A DNA stretch of 64,000 nucleotides from NCBI GenBank assembly GCA_029168955.1, contig JAPDOI010001151.1:1-64000 (forward strand), given 5' to 3'. The notes under the pieces are model-generated. The model was given only the letters and a program-made list of their open reading frames with translations, had not been told where the DNA came from and did not search any database. Positions 23,121 to 34,331 of the stretch are shown in pieces (within the stretch, counting starts at the first letter, position 1; each line of letters starts with the position of its first letter). A program made the position numbers and the translations under genes. The DNA comes from Aplectana chamaeleonis (lineage: Eukaryota > Nematoda > Chromadorea > Rhabditida > Cosmocercidae).

Positions 23121-23781
23121 TTAAAGGCAGCATACACGCTCGCAAGCATTGTCGAGATAACAGCATAGATAGGTCCGCACGGCCCGTACTATGCCGTCAA
23201 CGACGTTTGAAGCGCTGAAAACTGTCCAGGATGACAATATTTGGCAATGTTTGAGCAATCTTGCCTTCCACGCCCGTATTTTCACACCCCTTCCGAGTAA
23301 CAGAATGAGAATCGATACTTGAGAAAACATGTGATAACTTAGAATGATAGCACTATAAAAAGGGAGTGCAGTAGAGAAAAAACTCGATTTACCTCAATAT
23401 AACATGTTTGTGCACTGATAAAATTCTCCATTTCAAGAGGTCAGCCAAAGCAGAGCGGCATTCTTGAAAGTGGACGAGAGTCAATAGGTATGCAGACATG
23501 TTATACTCAAGTAAACCAAGCTATTTCTCTTGTGCACTCCCATTTGATAGCGCTATCACTCTCCATTATCACACGTTTCCACAAGTATCGATTCTCATTC
23601 TGTTACTCGAATGGGTGTGAAAATACGGGCGTGGAATGCAAGATTGCTCAAACTTTGTCAAATATTGTCATCCTGGACAGTTTTCAGCGCTTCAAACGTC
23701 GTTGACGACATGGTACGGGCCGTGCGGACCTATCTATGCTGTTATCTCGACAATGCTTGCGAGCGTGTATGCTGCCTTTAA
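23121..23781. mobile_element. foldback element family C, copy 1
   Basis: A 661-bp element, almost wholly self-complementary. It starts TTAAAGGCAGCATACACGCT and ends AGCGTGTATGCTGCCTTTAA. Arms of about 300 bp mirror ACTGTCCAGGATGACAATAT and GAATGAGAATCGATACTTG around a centre near 23450. It shares its right TTAA with the next element. Confidence 0.9.
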
Positions 23782-24247
23782 AGTCAGCATACACGCTCGT
23801 AAACGTGATTGAGATAACTACGGGAATAGAATCGCATGGCTCAGATTACAACGCCTACGCATTTTGAAGCGTCAAAAAACAACCCACAATGCCGTTACAG
23901 GAGTAGCAAGTTTGGCCCCACCCGTAATTTCACGCCGCCCGTATTTGCCCTTTTTCTGCAACACAAGGTTGCTGGGTCATCTTCACTGTAGTTACTGTTG
24001 ATGGATTGCCTAACAAGTGAACCACGCACATCACTGACGACGAAGATGAAACAGCAACCCTGCATTGGAGGAAAAGAGCAAATAAAGGGGGCGTGAAAAT
24101 ACGGACGAGGTCAAACTTGCTACTCCAGTTACGGCATTGTGGGTCGTTTTTGACGCTTCAAAATGCGTAGGCATTATGCTACAAGCCATACGGTTCGATT
24201 CACATTATTATCCCAAACACGTTTACGAGCGTGTATGCTGCCTTTAA
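23778..24247. mobile_element. foldback element family C, copy 2, abutting copy 1
   Basis: A 470-bp inverted-repeat element with the same type of end (AGTCAGCATACACGCTCGTA and GAGCGTGTATGCTGCCTTTAA-like right end) but a different arm sequence: GCCTACGCATTTTGAAGCGT and its complement, TGCCGTTACAGGAGTAGCAA and its complement. It begins within the TTTAAA at which copy 1 ends. Confidence 0.88.
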
Positions 24248-24755
24248 ATCAGCGTACGCGCCTTCTCTTCTCGTTTCTGATCACAGAGAGACTGGAGATA
24301 CGATGGGTACGAGATGAGCTGGGAGCGGGATAAAAGCCAAGCACACGAGCCACTGGGGAGCCGAGACGACCGAGAGCTCGTCCGAGAGGCAAGCTACCTA
24401 CCGAAATGCGCTATCGACCTCCAGTTTCGACCGTAGTGATCCAGCGTTGATACCTAATTTGCCTTCGTTCATAAAGGATTCATTAGATTTCAATTTGACG
24501 TCTAAGACGCCTAGAGCGAGTATTCGAGTTGTTATTTGTTCCATGAGGCTAGTGTGTTTTAGCCCATAGAAGACTGACGACAGCAGCCACCTTTTCCTCT
24601 TTCGATTTCAGGTGAAACTTGAAGGCGGTTCTTTTCGTGGTCAAGTTTTTCGCGATTGTAACCCAAGTATCTATTTTTTACTGACTTTAAAGTAAAGTTA
24701 ATTCATGAGTATTGATCGACGGTGCTACGTACACGCCAACTCATGTCCGCGCGCG
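24248..24755. other. no gene recognised
   Basis: Spacer between the foldbacks and a family A MITE; no motif-bearing frame or clear splice pair seen. Confidence 0.4.
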
Positions 24756-25231
24756 TTAAAGGCACAGTCCAACCTAAAGGGGTCATTTTTGAAATTATAC
24801 TCCGGTCGACTCGTATAGCAACCCTGCCAAGCGCGAAACCTCAATTCGCTCGAATAAGCGAGGAAAAGCTAGGAAAAAGCCGACCACGCCCCCAGGCGAG
24901 AAAAAACGGGTAACGCCCACCGACAAGTTTTCGACCTCGACAAGGACGAGACGCGTGATGGATTTGCTTTGAAATCTATGTTCTTCCGTTTGTTTTTGGT
25001 CCAGCTTTGTATTGGGGCCAGCTCCAGTGCGACGACTGCGGATGCCACGAAAACGATGGCCCGAGGCCACTTGTCCACGAAATTCTTTCTCTACAAAATC
25101 ACAATGTTCGAGGGGCCATAGCTCCGTTCGTAAAAGGTTCCGAGCGTTTCTGTAGACATCATTGAGCTCAGAGTGAAATTTTTTCCATGTTCTATCTGAA
25201 AAGCGATTTTGAGGTTGGACTGTGCCTCTAA
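24756..25231 (+). mobile_element. MITE family A, copy 3
   Basis: Ends TTAAAGGCACAGTCCAACCT and GAGGTTGGACTGTGCCTCTA. Internal GAATAAGCGAGGAAAAGC and GGGGCCATAGCTCCGTTCG match the other copies. Non-coding. Confidence 0.85.
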
Positions 25232-25794
25232 GGCAAGTCGCCTCATGTCCACAGTTGCATTTCTATAATAGGCTCCTGATTTCGACTATCACAGCGAGGA
25301 GCGGTTCCTTTTTCGTCGACTCTCCTCATCACCAGAAGTATTTCACCGCGACCCACCGCTCCGCTGCTGGTGATACTCGAAATCGCTAACTCACCAGAGA
25401 TTTCCCAGACTTTACACCTCATATCGATTCAATTTCATCTCAATTTTCCATCGATGTATGTGATATTTGGCATATTTTTTGATTATTTTGCATTATTTTA
25501 ATTATTTTTTTTTGCATTATTTTTGACAGTTATATTGATCCGCTACCCGTAATCACGCGGCGACGCAACAACTCTCATCTTGGCCTCAGTAGAATGAAGC
25601 CGTAAGATGCTTGCAACATGAGCAATTTCTAATGGAAATGCAGAGCTCATTCAAACCGCTGTATACTTTGCGTATGCCTAGAAAAGCAGGAGAAATTCAT
25701 GAGAATGAGAACCGATGACCTGCAATCCGACGCTCAATCAGCTATTTTGATCCAATTTGGCTAACAGTAAGATACGTAGAGTCCCTTTGTACAA

Positions 25795-25927
25795 TTTAGT
25801 CTGGTGAGTTGATAGGGTTGAGGAGGTAGATCGTCGGCCGCGTGCGATCGAAACCCGTTGGTCGTTGGTGGCGCCAGCGCAGCACGGCCTTTCACATTGG
25901 TCGCGTCACGTCAATTCACTAGACTAA
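25795..25927 (+). mobile_element. short element family H, copy 1
   Basis: Bounded by TTAGTCTGGTGAGTTGAT and AATTCACTAGACTAA, which are imperfect inverted ends. It contains CGATCGAAACCCGTTGG, which resembles a Pol III B box, so a tRNA-related SINE is an alternative to a MITE. Related pieces lie at 38755-38840, 42425-42505 and 44340-44457. Confidence 0.6.
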
Positions 25928-27105
25928 TATCGAGAAGGAGAAAATTGATGCCTCTTCGGGAGCCGGATTGATGTACGAAACCAGGAGTAATATTTAACTG
26001 AGGGTATAACATACTAGGTTCTTTGTCTACCCTTTACCCGCAGCGCGATTCAAAAGGGTTGGCTTAGGTTTGGTATGCGCGTACAGTCGCGTAGAGGGTG
26101 AGCAACAGGGATGTGCGTGTTAAATATTTTGTATTTCACTAGTCGTTAGTCGTTCAACAAACAAACTAGATTTTAAAAATAAGCACAATTGAGGCAGAAA
26201 GAAAAGCCTCATGAATAGAAAAAGAAGGAAGGCATGAAGAGATATGTGTTTTGCAAAACACTCATAACCTTCAAACACACAAAACATTCATCGTTAGAAA
26301 GCCTAGTTTAAACTGTAAGCCCACGTATACATATTTAAAAATATGAATAAAAGCCTAATGCTTGAGAGTGTGCGTTTGTCGATTTTTGTCCTTTTCTTGG
26401 TGAGAAAAGAAGCTATATGGGAAACCGAGGAGACCTTGAGCTCTTCGCTTTTTTCAGTGCAAAATTTGCCGTTCTGCGCTGGATGATGTTATATGAGATC
26501 TACCTCATGGTGACAACACGGAGACTGCAGGCAACTCTGCACTAATTGTTCTTTTCCCAGCGTCGCGAGTTCAGCGCGCGCGTCGTTTCGTGCTTGTTCC
26601 CATAAGGGAGGAAGGTCGGAAGAAATTAGCATCCAAGTGAAAATTTCACCCAATGAGAGGTCGTAGCCCCACTATATAAAAATCCCATATCTCGAATCTG
26701 TGACTGGAAAATGGAGGACGGCGCCCTCTACATACAATCAGCGGATACAGTTCCAGCCGTTGCGCAAATGAATCGTGCAGGCCACGCTCCATACTATAAC
26801 CTGCGATAAAAGCCCTGTTTAAAAAAATTACAGCTGCAGTAGATCAGTGTCTGGGCTGGTTCAGTGAGCCTACTATGAAGTCGCGCGACGTCGCACGAGG
26901 TCGCAGAAATGCTGCGCCAAGCCATGCACAACAATGGTTGAGGTCATAATGTGGGGGTTCCAGAACTGCGAAGCAGTGCCAGTAGAAACGATAAAGACTG
27001 AACGCTATGGTTACGTTGTACCATCCACTTCGAACAACCAACAGGGAACTATGTATCACTTTACCGAATTCTAAGTGATCACAAGTGCCAGGCAAAACCA
27101 AACCT
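25928..27105. other. no gene recognised
   Basis: AT-rich intergenic sequence. The short frames show no domain, and no splice-consistent exon was found on either strand. Confidence 0.4.
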
Positions 27106-27138
27106 CTCCCGCCGCTTCGCGGCGGGAGCGATTCCTGA
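27106..27138 (+). mobile_element. candidate Helitron-type 3' terminus
   Basis: A perfect 10-bp stem CTCCCGCCGC with loop TTC and GCGGCGGGAG, followed six bases later by CTGA and then T. This is the canonical layout of a Helitron 3' end (hairpin, short spacer, CTRR, insertion before T). No matching TC 5' end was identified, so the element's extent is unknown and a chance hairpin is possible. Confidence 0.4.
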
Positions 27139-28153
27139 TGTAATGCTTAGAGTAGAGGGCGATGTGAATGGCTATTGATTTTCCTACGAATTCTGGGATT
27201 GTTTACAAAAAAATTTCAATTTCGTTAGTCGTTAGACGTAACACCCAAAAAAGCCCAGTAGTCGTCAAAGATACGTCCCTGGTGTTACGCACGTCCCTGG
27301 TGTCCAACTTCACCACACCAAACTCAATAGACACCTTTGTCGGCGTCATAAAGTTTTGGCGTCCGCTCCACGAGCTCACGCTCCCCTTCGTCTTTCTAGA
27401 AATATGTGTTATTACCAAAGATACCCGAAGCATAAAATTTGGGGCTTCTGCTCGCTCAAAACTATTATTTTTTCATAACACCAATATTCAAACGAAAGTG
27501 GAATCTCGTAAAAAAAAAGACTAAGCAAGTCGAGCCAATGAAAGAGGTTACATCCTACTGCAACGGAAAAGGGCGGCTGTGCGGTTTCGTATTTTCAATA
27601 AGCTTACAGTAGATATGATTGGCTCGGTTCCGAATTTGCCATTAATCGATAATGGATTTTTTCTGGGTTATGTTATTTCATGTTTTTCTCCTTTTTTCTC
27701 TTATTTTAGTTTTATTTTTACAGTAAATAAGTTAGATGTTCTGATAGTGTTTGTGTGAAGGGAAAACAGCCTTTTCGTACGTTTTCGGTGCTCTTTTCTT
27801 CTGCAACTTTTTTTCAACCCAATTTTCGAGGCAAAAACACTGGTCACGTTAAAAACGGCGAGTTTCGTCGCGTACATACAGTTTCAATACACCTAAATTG
27901 CTTACTATACGCGCACTTAAGAACAGCACGGAAAAAGCTAGAGGAGCAAAAATATAATCCAAAGAAAAACTATCTGCTGTTCATTATCGACTCATGGCAA
28001 ACTTGGAACCGTGATTAAACGTCTGTGACTAGCAGGAATATTTAGGCAAAACAGCTACAAGAAACCGAACCGAATCACGAAAAGAGGAAACGAAAGGAAG
28101 TGAGGAAGTTGCGGAAAGGTGAATATTGCTCGAATTGGCAATTTTCCAACATA
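27139..28153. other. no gene recognised
   Basis: AT-rich spacer with T-rich runs. Open frames at 27168-27524 and 27755-28018 show no recognisable family. Confidence 0.4.
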
Positions 28154-28526
28154 AGGCGCTATTCATACTACTCAACGCCAGCGTGGCGCGCGCGTGCCGC
28201 ACTGGCGTGGCGTTTGTGTATGAATACTTTCTACGCGCGTGATGCGCGTGCCGCGCTTGCGGAGGCTATGAATACTCCAGTGGCGACGCCATGGCGGAGA
28301 GGTGAAGCTGGAATGAATGAGACGATCGATAAATAATATCAGTGAATGAAAACGCCAAGGCGTTCCGGGTGGCAGTATGAATAGTCCAGCGGCGACGCCA
28401 TGGCGGAGCGGGCGGAGAGCGAAGCGCGTGCCGCGCGGTCGGGGCGTCAAGCCATTCATACACAAACGCCACGCCAGCGCGGCACGCGCGTGCCGCACTG
28501 GCGTTGAGTAGTATGAATAGCGCCTA
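28154..28526. mobile_element. GC-rich foldback MITE
   Basis: A 373-bp element with inverted ends AGGCGCTATTCATACTACTC and GAGTAGTATGAATAGCGCCT. The arms run on through GC-rich GCCAGCG-GGCGCGCGCGTGCC and AACGCCACGCCAGCGCGGCA to an AT-rich centre near 28335. It also holds two inverted copies of GGCGACGCCATGGCGGAG. High GC against AT-rich surroundings. Confidence 0.85.
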
Positions 28527-29278
28527 AGCTGGACCGCATTCCGCACTGGAGCGCAATATTTTCCGAGTAAATGACGCGAAACCCGTCTCTCTTAGGGCAT
28601 TTCGCACCCTACTGTGAACGGCCAGGTTTCAGGGTACGATTCATGATGAATCACAGGTTGATGGTAACATTCCACTCTTTGCCCTCTTATTTCGCTGTAT
28701 AATCGATCATGAATCCGGCCCCGAAACTGCCTGAAAGTTAGAGGCAGATTTGAGCGCGGCGTTTTTCTCCCCCTACCTTAACCTAAAATGGTTCGTTCAA
28801 GCTGAAAGGAAAATCTTCAGTGAAGGATAGTCTATCTTCAACTAAAAATATGTGCTGACGCACATGTTGCACTCTATTGCAAGTGCATCACATCCTGTCC
28901 ACATTGGCAACAGAAGGCTGAACAATGGGAACTAGTTTTTTGGTGGTCATAGACGACAGTGTGCCATGTTTCTCGCGATTTGAAAAGAAGACAATTTTGC
29001 GCCGCTAAAATGTTGCAATCATTCATCTGACACTAGCACGGAAAAACCCCGACGCTCAAGCCGAGTCCAGATGAGTTCATATACTGCCTAAATATGATGC
29101 AACTGTGCAATTTCCTTGTAATACGCAAGTTTCCCCATCAGGTATACAGTGCGTTTCAAAAGCAAAGACTCACCCTCTAATACGTCGGTATCCGATCTGA
29201 GTGTGATCGGATGCAAAATATGTCATCACCATTACCCTCGTCGAGCCCGAAAACCCTGGTGTACAACATTACAGTGCC
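28527..29278. other. no gene recognised; one Tc1-type end motif
   Basis: Spacer. At 29146-29166 it carries ACAGTGCGTTTCAAAAGCAA, similar to the inverted ends of the Tc1-like element at 30297-31643. Confidence 0.4.
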
Positions 29279-29770
29279 TTAAAGGCAGTGTTCACGATGA
29301 TTTTCGTTTCCAAGTTTTCCACTCAAAACAGTGCGTTGGCAACCAAGTGTTACCATAATCACGAAGAAACGGCGAGAAACGCACTAATTCGTCTTATTTC
29401 AGTGACATTATTCTATAGCCTGGACTAGTTGTCCGTTTGGATGAACATGTTCACAGTGGTTGTCACCGGTAAAAAATGGGACTAATCGAAAATGGAAGAA
29501 TATGTTGGGCAAAACAGTATTAGTTAGGGCCCGAAGGAAAGAACGGAGCAATACAGCATGGAGAATTGCAAAAGATGGGTCCACAAAAGATTTCATTGTC
29601 ACAACAAACAGTTCCATTGATACTTAAGAGGCGGGCTGATACTTGAGGATTTCGTGCCCTTCTGGTGCGTTTTTCTCGGTTTCTTCGTCATTTCAGTTCT
29701 ACTTGGGGGCCAGACAATCGATTTAGCGATTAATCTCAAAATCGAAGATTATCGTGAACACTGCCTTTAA
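29279..29770 (+). mobile_element. MITE family B, copy 2
   Basis: A 492-bp element with ends TTAAAGGCAGTGTTCACGAT and ATCGTGAACACTGCCTTTAA, closely matching 6293-6783 throughout. It shares its right TTTAAA with the following family A element, which abuts it directly. Confidence 0.9.
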
Positions 29771-30258
29771 AGGCACAGGACACCCAAAAAATGATTTTCC
29801 AGATTTCATGCTTATCTTGGAGAGAGTCACACGCTGATTACAGTGGTATCCCTCAATTCGCCCAAAACTCCCTCTGAACAGAGTTATGGTTCTTCAAAAA
29901 TGCCACGATTTTGAAGGTGAAAAGTTGGTGGACGAGTTGTCTCAGGCCTGTATTTCTCTTCATTCGCAATCGCTGCACGAGAGCGAGCCAGGATAAGGAG
30001 AGAGTCCGGAAATGGACTGAAGAACGGCGATTTGTTAAGAATTCATTCGCCCATCCAGCCGATATCGAGGTCGAAATTCCGGAAGGGGGTCGGGCCTGTG
30101 GTGGTGAGCGAAGGGGGTCGGGCCTGTGGTGGTCGCTTATATCTCGCTTATTTGGAGGATTTGAGGTCTCGCATTTGGCACGTGTTATACAGGAGGGGTC
30201 TTCTACAGAATTACATGAAAATTTCTAAATTCATATCTGAGGGTGTACTGTGCCTTAA
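29767..30258 (-). mobile_element. MITE family A, copy 4 (reverse), abutting family B
   Basis: Starts TTAAAGGCACAGGACACCC and ends GGGTGTACTGTGCCTTAA. Inside is a direct duplication, GGGGGTCGGGCCTGTGGTGG repeated about 29 bp apart, then the inverted CTTATATCTCGCTTATTTGG landmark. Reverse orientation relative to the copies at 4308 and 58299. Confidence 0.85.
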
Positions 30259-30296
30259 AGTGAAAACATTTCTTCCTTTGGCCCCAAACCTTAAAA

Positions 30297-31643
30297 TGCA
30301 GCGTTTCAAAAGCATAGACGCGCTTACGATTTGCAGCAGATTTATTAACAAAAACAACAGGCAATGAAAGTTTAGTAGCAGATCGGTCCCCCTTGCTCAA
30401 GAATCGCTTCATAAACGCGATTTGGAATCTAATCTACCAGCCTCCGCAAAACCTGAACGTCCAAGCGGTCTCAGGAACGGATGATTGCTGCCTTGAGGTC
30501 TTCGGTGTTTGCTTACCTCCGGACTTGACCATAAATGTCACGTACCAGCATACCTCAGACACTCTGCATGGGATTAAGATCGAGAGAACATGCAGGCCAG
30601 TCCACCCGCTTTACATTACTCTCCTCAAACCACGCTTTTGTCGACCGACTCAAGTGGACTGACGCGTTGTCTTGTTGAAAAAAAAGCTCCTGTCTATCCT
30701 GCTATGTGAGAAAAAGCAAGAGGTGGCATCTGAGCATGAGCTGGAGTCCATATGAGTGAAAATGAACACAATCTCCAATATGATGTCACTGCAGATAGCT
30801 TCCCAAACCATGACAGTACTACCTCCGAAGTTCTGCTTGCTGAGGAACATGGGTTCCTTCCGAAGGTCCTCCGAGTGATAGGCATATACATCGGGCCATC
30901 CAAGTTGAAATTCTTTTCGTCAGAAACTATCACCTAAACACGAGTTCTATGAAAACAGCTTCAGTGTGACCTGAATAAAAACTTATACTCACCTTGGAAC
31001 AGTCCGTCGCCATGTTCCTCTCAGCAAACTGTAGCCGTGCTGCCTTCTCAGTGCTAGTGAGACTTGGGTCGGGTCGAAGACGACGATATTCGATAATTTT
31101 TGTCCAATGGCTCTCCAGCCCAGCTTGTACTTCAGTGGTCCCTAGAGTCGAGTTGGAATCATGCCGATCAACACGGCGAATATCTTGGGCAGACAGTTTT
31201 TCTGGTCTTCCGGACTTCGCCTTTTTTCTATAGGAACAGAACCGCGCAGATGCCTGTCGACAACACTCGATAAACGCCCGAGTACCTTGGCTATCTTCCG
31301 GTCGCTCACTTCTGCGAAACTCAGGGCACGTATCGTTGGTGTCTCACAGGGAGATCGCCGCTCTCAGCAGTTGCGCGCGAAATCGTTCGATCAATAGCTA
31401 CTCTCTACTCGTTTTTCCGCGCGCAATTTTTCCCGCCAAGCAGCGTCGCTGCGATCCCTCATCAAGTGATTGACGATAATTCTGCTCGCCCACTCTCCGA
31501 GAGACAGGTACCACGGGGCATTTGTGAATAAAGTGACAAAGACTTACACCCAACTATTGCTCCTTTGTAACATGAAACTCGCCCTTGAAATTTTGGGGTT
31601 TTTTCGCACTGTTGATAGCGCGTCTACACTTTTGAAACGCAGT
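30297..31643 (-). mobile_element. Tc1-like DNA transposon, decayed
   Basis: About 1.35 kb bounded by inverted ends GCGTTTCAAAAGCATAGACG (30301) and CGTCTACACTTTTGAAACGC (ending 31640). The length fits a Tc1/Tc3-type element. It carries a reverse-strand transposase remnant. Similar end motifs outside it (29148, 31806, 32207) suggest fragments or nesting of related copies. Confidence 0.7.
30390..31400 (-). pseudogene. Tc1/Tc3-like transposase pseudogene
   Basis: Reading leftward, the fragments come in the family order. GRPEKLSAQDIRRV (about 31200) belongs to the DNA-binding region, then LTSTEKAARLQFAERNM (about 31050), then VSDEKNFNLDGP with the first catalytic Asp (about 30920), STVMVWEAICSD (about 30820), and finally ESNVKRVDWPACSLDLNP (about 30570) before ANTEDLKAAI. 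The reading frame changes several times and stops interrupt it. The second Asp region is only visible as a frameshifted FFFNKTTRQS-like stretch, so the enzyme is inactive. An intact one would cut and paste the element at TA sites. Confidence 0.75.
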
Positions 31644-34318
31644 CCTTTGCGGATTGAAACAAGAAGTACTTTTTTCACTTATGGCACTGAAATCTTGCAC
31701 AATACGGTTTTCGGCCACAACGAGCATAATGGTATGTATCATTTACGACCGATCACATTCAGATTGGATAACGACATATTGGAGTCTATACTTTCTAGTT
31801 TATACTTTTGAAACGCATTCTAAATGGTAATGCAGCTGAACCTCTATTATGTAGCTCTTTCTCTACTGGAATGTATAGGTTCCTGCAACGCGTCCAGTTG
31901 ATCTTGATCCTCGGTAGAGAGCATGAAATCACGGTAAAGTGTAGCAGATGGAAGTGAGACATGCTCCGGTGAAGAACGCGTGAGCATCATTGATGATATC
32001 GTCAAAGACAACGACTATTTCTTTAGTGCTCTGAAACGGGGAAAAATTGAAAAAGCTCTGAAAAAGTATTCGAAATAGAAACTAGAAGGAAGGTTATGAT
32101 TATGGCAGAGTTCATGTACGGAGGTTACACGAATACTGAACGCCTTTTTGTTTCCCATACAAAGTGTGATCTTCGTGAATTTCTAGGAGATAGGTTGTCT
32201 TTATAGTTTTGAAACGCACTGCAGCGGCAGTCATATATGGCAGCGAAACCTGGTCGACAACGAGACAAGCGAGAGCTCGACATAATAATGAGCTTAAGAT
32301 GCCACTCAAGTGGCACCTTAAGTTTTTGGCACGGATTTGTAGAATTGCTCACTGAGCTGCAAAACACTTAAAAATCCAAAAATTACACGAGATGTCGACA
32401 TTAGGTCGACCTCATGGGGAGAAATATTCGTCATTTCCGGGTGGTGCTGTCGTCCCCATGATGGCGACGAAAGCGCCATCTCGTTCTTTGCGCGATATGG
32501 CGGCGAAATAGTGTGTAGGAGAGAGTGAGGTAGTGGGATCGCCATCTCCGAAATTCTACTACCGAGTCGATTTTGCTCGCCATCATGGCAATACCGTCTT
32601 AAAGGCAGATGATGCCAGCCGTCGCCAGCCGGTCTCACCCGTTCTTTCATCGATTTGCTTTTGATGTGTTATTGCAGGTGTTCTCCCTCGATATTGTAAA
32701 TTTCTCTATCGCTCTATGTTTCCTAGATTATGAACTTACACACAGTAACGGGCAAAAATATCGGAACACCACATTCCGTGGGGTGTAATTTCAAACGCAT
32801 ATCCTTTTGCATTCTGAACGATATTCGACCATACTGAGATACGTTAATCGGAATAATATCAGAAGTCTGACATTTTTGTGATGTCTATTTTGGTATTATG
32901 CATTTTACAAAATGTATATTTATATAGCACTGCACGCATTCTGCTGAAATTTATTGGATTTCTCGGGGCGGCTTCCGTCACTGCCCAAAATTTCAGCATT
33001 GATTAGCCTTTCAATGAACTCCGTAAAAAATTTTCATGGTATTGTGATAAGAGGTTTCGACAGAGTTTCGAGGGCAGACATCTCCTACAAAACCCAGCAA
33101 TTTTTTTTTGCAAAAAAAAACAACGTTTTGCCTGCTTTTTGTGCGCATAGAGCGTAACTCCTTTCAAGATGGGTGTACTAAACTTAAACTTTCATTTCCT
33201 TCTCAGAATTCTTCACAGATTTCGCTATCATGACTGCCTGATCATTTCAGGATGAGAAATTTCGAAGTGAAGATATGCAATTTGTGATGTGTTATAGTCC
33301 TCATGTTGTAATGTTTTCATGTTGGTTCACTTCAAGAATATTATTTTTTGAGAAAATTTACAAAAATCAGACCATGTTGCACTGTTGGTCGTTCAATTTG
33401 ACAGCTCGTCACTCTAGTTACTGAAATGTATTTGCGAAGCTTGTTCTCTAATTATTGAGTATCCGTAGTTTCTAGCTCCAACAAGATCGCTTCAGAAAAT
33501 CGCCCTCACACTACCCAAACCCTTGGAAATTTGTTCAAAAATCCAGATCTCATGAATAATCGTTTCAAAAGCCAACATAAAGGCATTGTTCACGATAAAT
33601 CTCGTTTTCGAGTTTCAGTGTGAAAAACAACGCTGGCAGATGCTGAAGGGGTTAGAGTCGAAAAAAGCATCGGAAACGTTTCAGAAAATCGGTAAAAACG
33701 GCTACGAAGACTTCGTTAGCCCAGTACGTCCAAGCCCGCCCCGTTCTTACAAGCTTGTGGCGCCGCGGACGTTTTCGATGGCAAACTGCCAGGCAACTCC
33801 GCCACACCCAGCCTGACCGATTCACGTACATTTGCCATAAGCGCGCTCCGCGCGTAAACACATCCACACCCTGAACCTGTACGTTTGCTACAAACCGTTA
33901 TTTTTGCTTATTCTGAGCGTTTTTCTTTGCTGTATCGTCACTTTTCGTTAACTCACGACAAAACAACCCCATTTTTGGATCGATCTCGAACACGATATCC
34001 ATAGTGAGCAGTGACTTTAGGAACAGAGCTGTATGCAGAACTTGAAGTCTTTAAATCATTTAAAATTAGTGTGTTAATGATTCATTTAAGCAGAGATATG
34101 CGCGAACGACAGAGCAGTTTGGGGGTGGGTGTTCGGATATTTTTGCTTACTACTGTACGTATACCTTGGAAAAAACTAACAGGCAAAGAGATGGTTACTC
34201 AACACAATACAACCATTAATATAATTCAATATCAATAGGGATTTGGAGTCCAAGCAGATCGTTTCACCCTAACCGTGCTTCTTCTTTGATTGTGCCTCGT
34301 GTATGAGTAACAAACGTT
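31644..34318. other. no gene recognised; transposon-end fragments
   Basis: Spacer with Tc1-type end motifs at 31806-31820 (TTTTGAAACGCATTC) and 32207-32220 (TTTTGAAACGCACTG), and a MITE-like start AAAGGCATTGTTCACGATAA at 33581. The frame at 32318-32650 covers a low-similarity stretch with mirrored ATGGCG motifs. No host gene seen. Confidence 0.4.
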
Positions 34319-34331
34319 AGTGAAAGAGAAC

